DNA of 5,580 nt from Piscirickettsiaceae bacterium (GTDB lineage: Bacteria; Pseudomonadota; Gammaproteobacteria; Thiomicrospirales; Thiomicrospiraceae): assembly GCA_021767305.1 (NCBI GenBank), contig JAASTL010000090.1:1-5580 (forward strand), written 5' to 3'. Each line of letters opens with the position of its first letter. Within the stretch, counting starts at the first letter, position 1. Shown here piece by piece: positions 4,718-5,580 of this stretch. The position numbers and the translations under genes are program-made. The notes beneath the pieces were generated by a model. That model was not told the DNA's origin. It ran no database searches and worked only from the letters and a program-made list of their open reading frames with translations.

Positions 4718-5580
4718 ATGGGACTAGATAGTTTACTCATCCCTGCAGTGCTGTTTTTTGCGCTCGGGGTCATTGCCAAGTTAATCAATTCAGATTTGAA
4801 ATTCCCTGAAGGAATGACCAAAGGTATCGGTATCTACCTACTGATGGCGATTGGTCTTAAAGGAGGGATTGCATTAAATGGTGCCGATTTGGGTCTCGCC
4901 ATCTCCAGTATTGTTTGGGGTGTGATTTTAGGTTTTGGTTTACCTTTAATCGGTTATTTCATTTTACGATTCCGCAATAAAATCAGTAAATTCGATGCCG
5001 CTGCGATTGCCGCGCATTACGGTTCAGTAAGTGCTGCCACCTTCTTAACGGCGGTTGCCTTCCTTGAAGTCTCTGGGGTGACTTATGAAAGTTACCCGAT
5101 CATCATGATGGTCATTATGGAATCTCCTGCGATTATCTTTGGTCTGGTGATTGCCGCCATGGTACGTAAACAAATGGCTGCCGCCGAAAACAAAACCGGC
5201 GGTGAACCCCACCAAGTCAAAACCGAATGGGGGCCTTTACTGCAAGAAGCCTTTACCAACGGTAGTGTTGTGGTGTTATTAGGAGCCATGGTGATTGGTG
5301 CTATCGCCTCTCCAGAAGCCTTAGATAAAGTTAAACCATTCACACAAGAAATCTTTATGGGTGTTCTCTGTCTATTCCTATTAGACATGGGTATGGAAGC
5401 AGCCAAGAAGGCAGATACCCTTAAACAAGCGGGAGTTACTCTAGTTTCTTTCGGAATTATCATGCCGCTAGTGGGTGGAACCATCGGTATGATGGTTGGT
5501 ATCTCTATTTTAGGTTTCTCTGTAGGTGGCGCTTTCTTGTTAGCGATTCTATCTGCGAGTGCTTCCTATATCGCGGTACC
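4718..5580 (+). CDS. sbtA: Sodium-dependent bicarbonate transporter SbtA, C-terminus cut by window edge
   Basis: SbtA-family proteins import bicarbonate with sodium across the inner membrane and belong to CO2-concentrating mechanisms of cyanobacteria and of some sulfur-oxidizing autotrophs. The frame is open for 287 codons to the right edge. Hydrophobic segments form two halves (about 5-145 and 180-287), split by a hydrophilic loop (about 150-172, KQMAAAENKTGGEPHQ), consistent with the inverted-repeat fold. Family-like blocks include HYGSVSAATF (100-109), ESPA (135-138), LDMGMEA (222-228) and, near the cut, SASASYIAV (279-287), the second-half counterpart of the GSVSAATF segment. AGAGGG at 4704-4709, eight bases before the ATG, supports the start. 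Known proteins are somewhat longer, so only the last helices are missing. No SbtB (PII-like) gene is in view; it could lie downstream. The upstream CBS-domain gene is the nearest neighbour. Import of a related anion is a less likely alternative. Confidence 0.93.
   Translation, partial: MGLDSLLIPAVLFFALGVIAKLINSDLKFPEGMTKGIGIYLLMAIGLKGGIALNGADLGLAISSIVWGVILGFGLPLIGYFILRFRNKISKFDAAAIAAHYGSVSAATFLTAVAFLEVSGVTYESYPIIMMVIMESPAIIFGLVIAAMVRKQMAAAENKTGGEPHQVKTEWGPLLQEAFTNGSVVVLLGAMVIGAIASPEALDKVKPFTQEIFMGVLCLFLLDMGMEAAKKADTLKQAGVTLVSFGIIMPLVGGTIGMMVGISILGFSVGGAFLLAILSASASYIAV

Noticed and set aside
5092..5484. 130-codon minus-strand frame within sbtA
   Set aside because: It is fully antisense to the well-supported SbtA frame and has no family character.

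Overview
The window most resembles a chemolithoautotrophic, sulfur-oxidizing gammaproteobacterium of the Thiomicrorhabdus / Hydrogenovibrio / Thiomicrospira type. This rests on gene content (SoxY and SoxZ thiosulfate-oxidation carriers together with an SbtA-type bicarbonate transporter) and on moderate-to-low GC with A/T-rich spacers. It is an inference from recognised families, not a database match.

Layout. Positions 1-1045 (minus strand) hold two overlapping membrane phospholipid genes: a CDP-alcohol phosphatidyltransferase (YnbA-like) and, downstream, a CdsA-type phosphatidate cytidylyltransferase (YnbB-like) cut by the left window edge. Positions 1158-2121 (minus) hold soxZ and soxY. SoxY has a twin-arginine signal and the C-terminal GGCGG swinging arm. 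A strong terminator follows soxZ, and a nested inverted repeat with a U-tract separates soxY from soxZ. Positions 2125-2446 are non-coding: they hold a dense GCAA/TTGC repeat cluster upstream of soxY and the terminator of the next gene. Positions 2447-3742 (minus) encode a type II NADH dehydrogenase (ndh), with a perfect 16-bp palindrome directly before its start. The strand switches at the divergent region 3743-3978. Positions 3979-4593 (plus) encode a soluble two-CBS-domain protein. From 4718 to the right edge (plus) runs most of sbtA, preceded by a plausible promoter and overlapping dyad repeats.

How the genes fit together. SoxYZ carries thiosulfate sulfur in the periplasm, and Sox oxidation feeds electrons to the respiratory chain. 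NDH-2 recycles NADH into the quinone pool without pumping protons. SbtA imports bicarbonate with sodium for carbon fixation. The CBS protein could sense adenylate charge and lies just upstream of sbtA, so it is a candidate, unproven partner or regulator. The phospholipid pair looks like an independent membrane-lipid unit. No RNA genes, mobile elements or CRISPR arrays were seen. The most notable signals are regulatory: the ndh palindrome, the hairpin splitting soxY from soxZ, the repeat cluster before soxY, and the dyads before sbtA.
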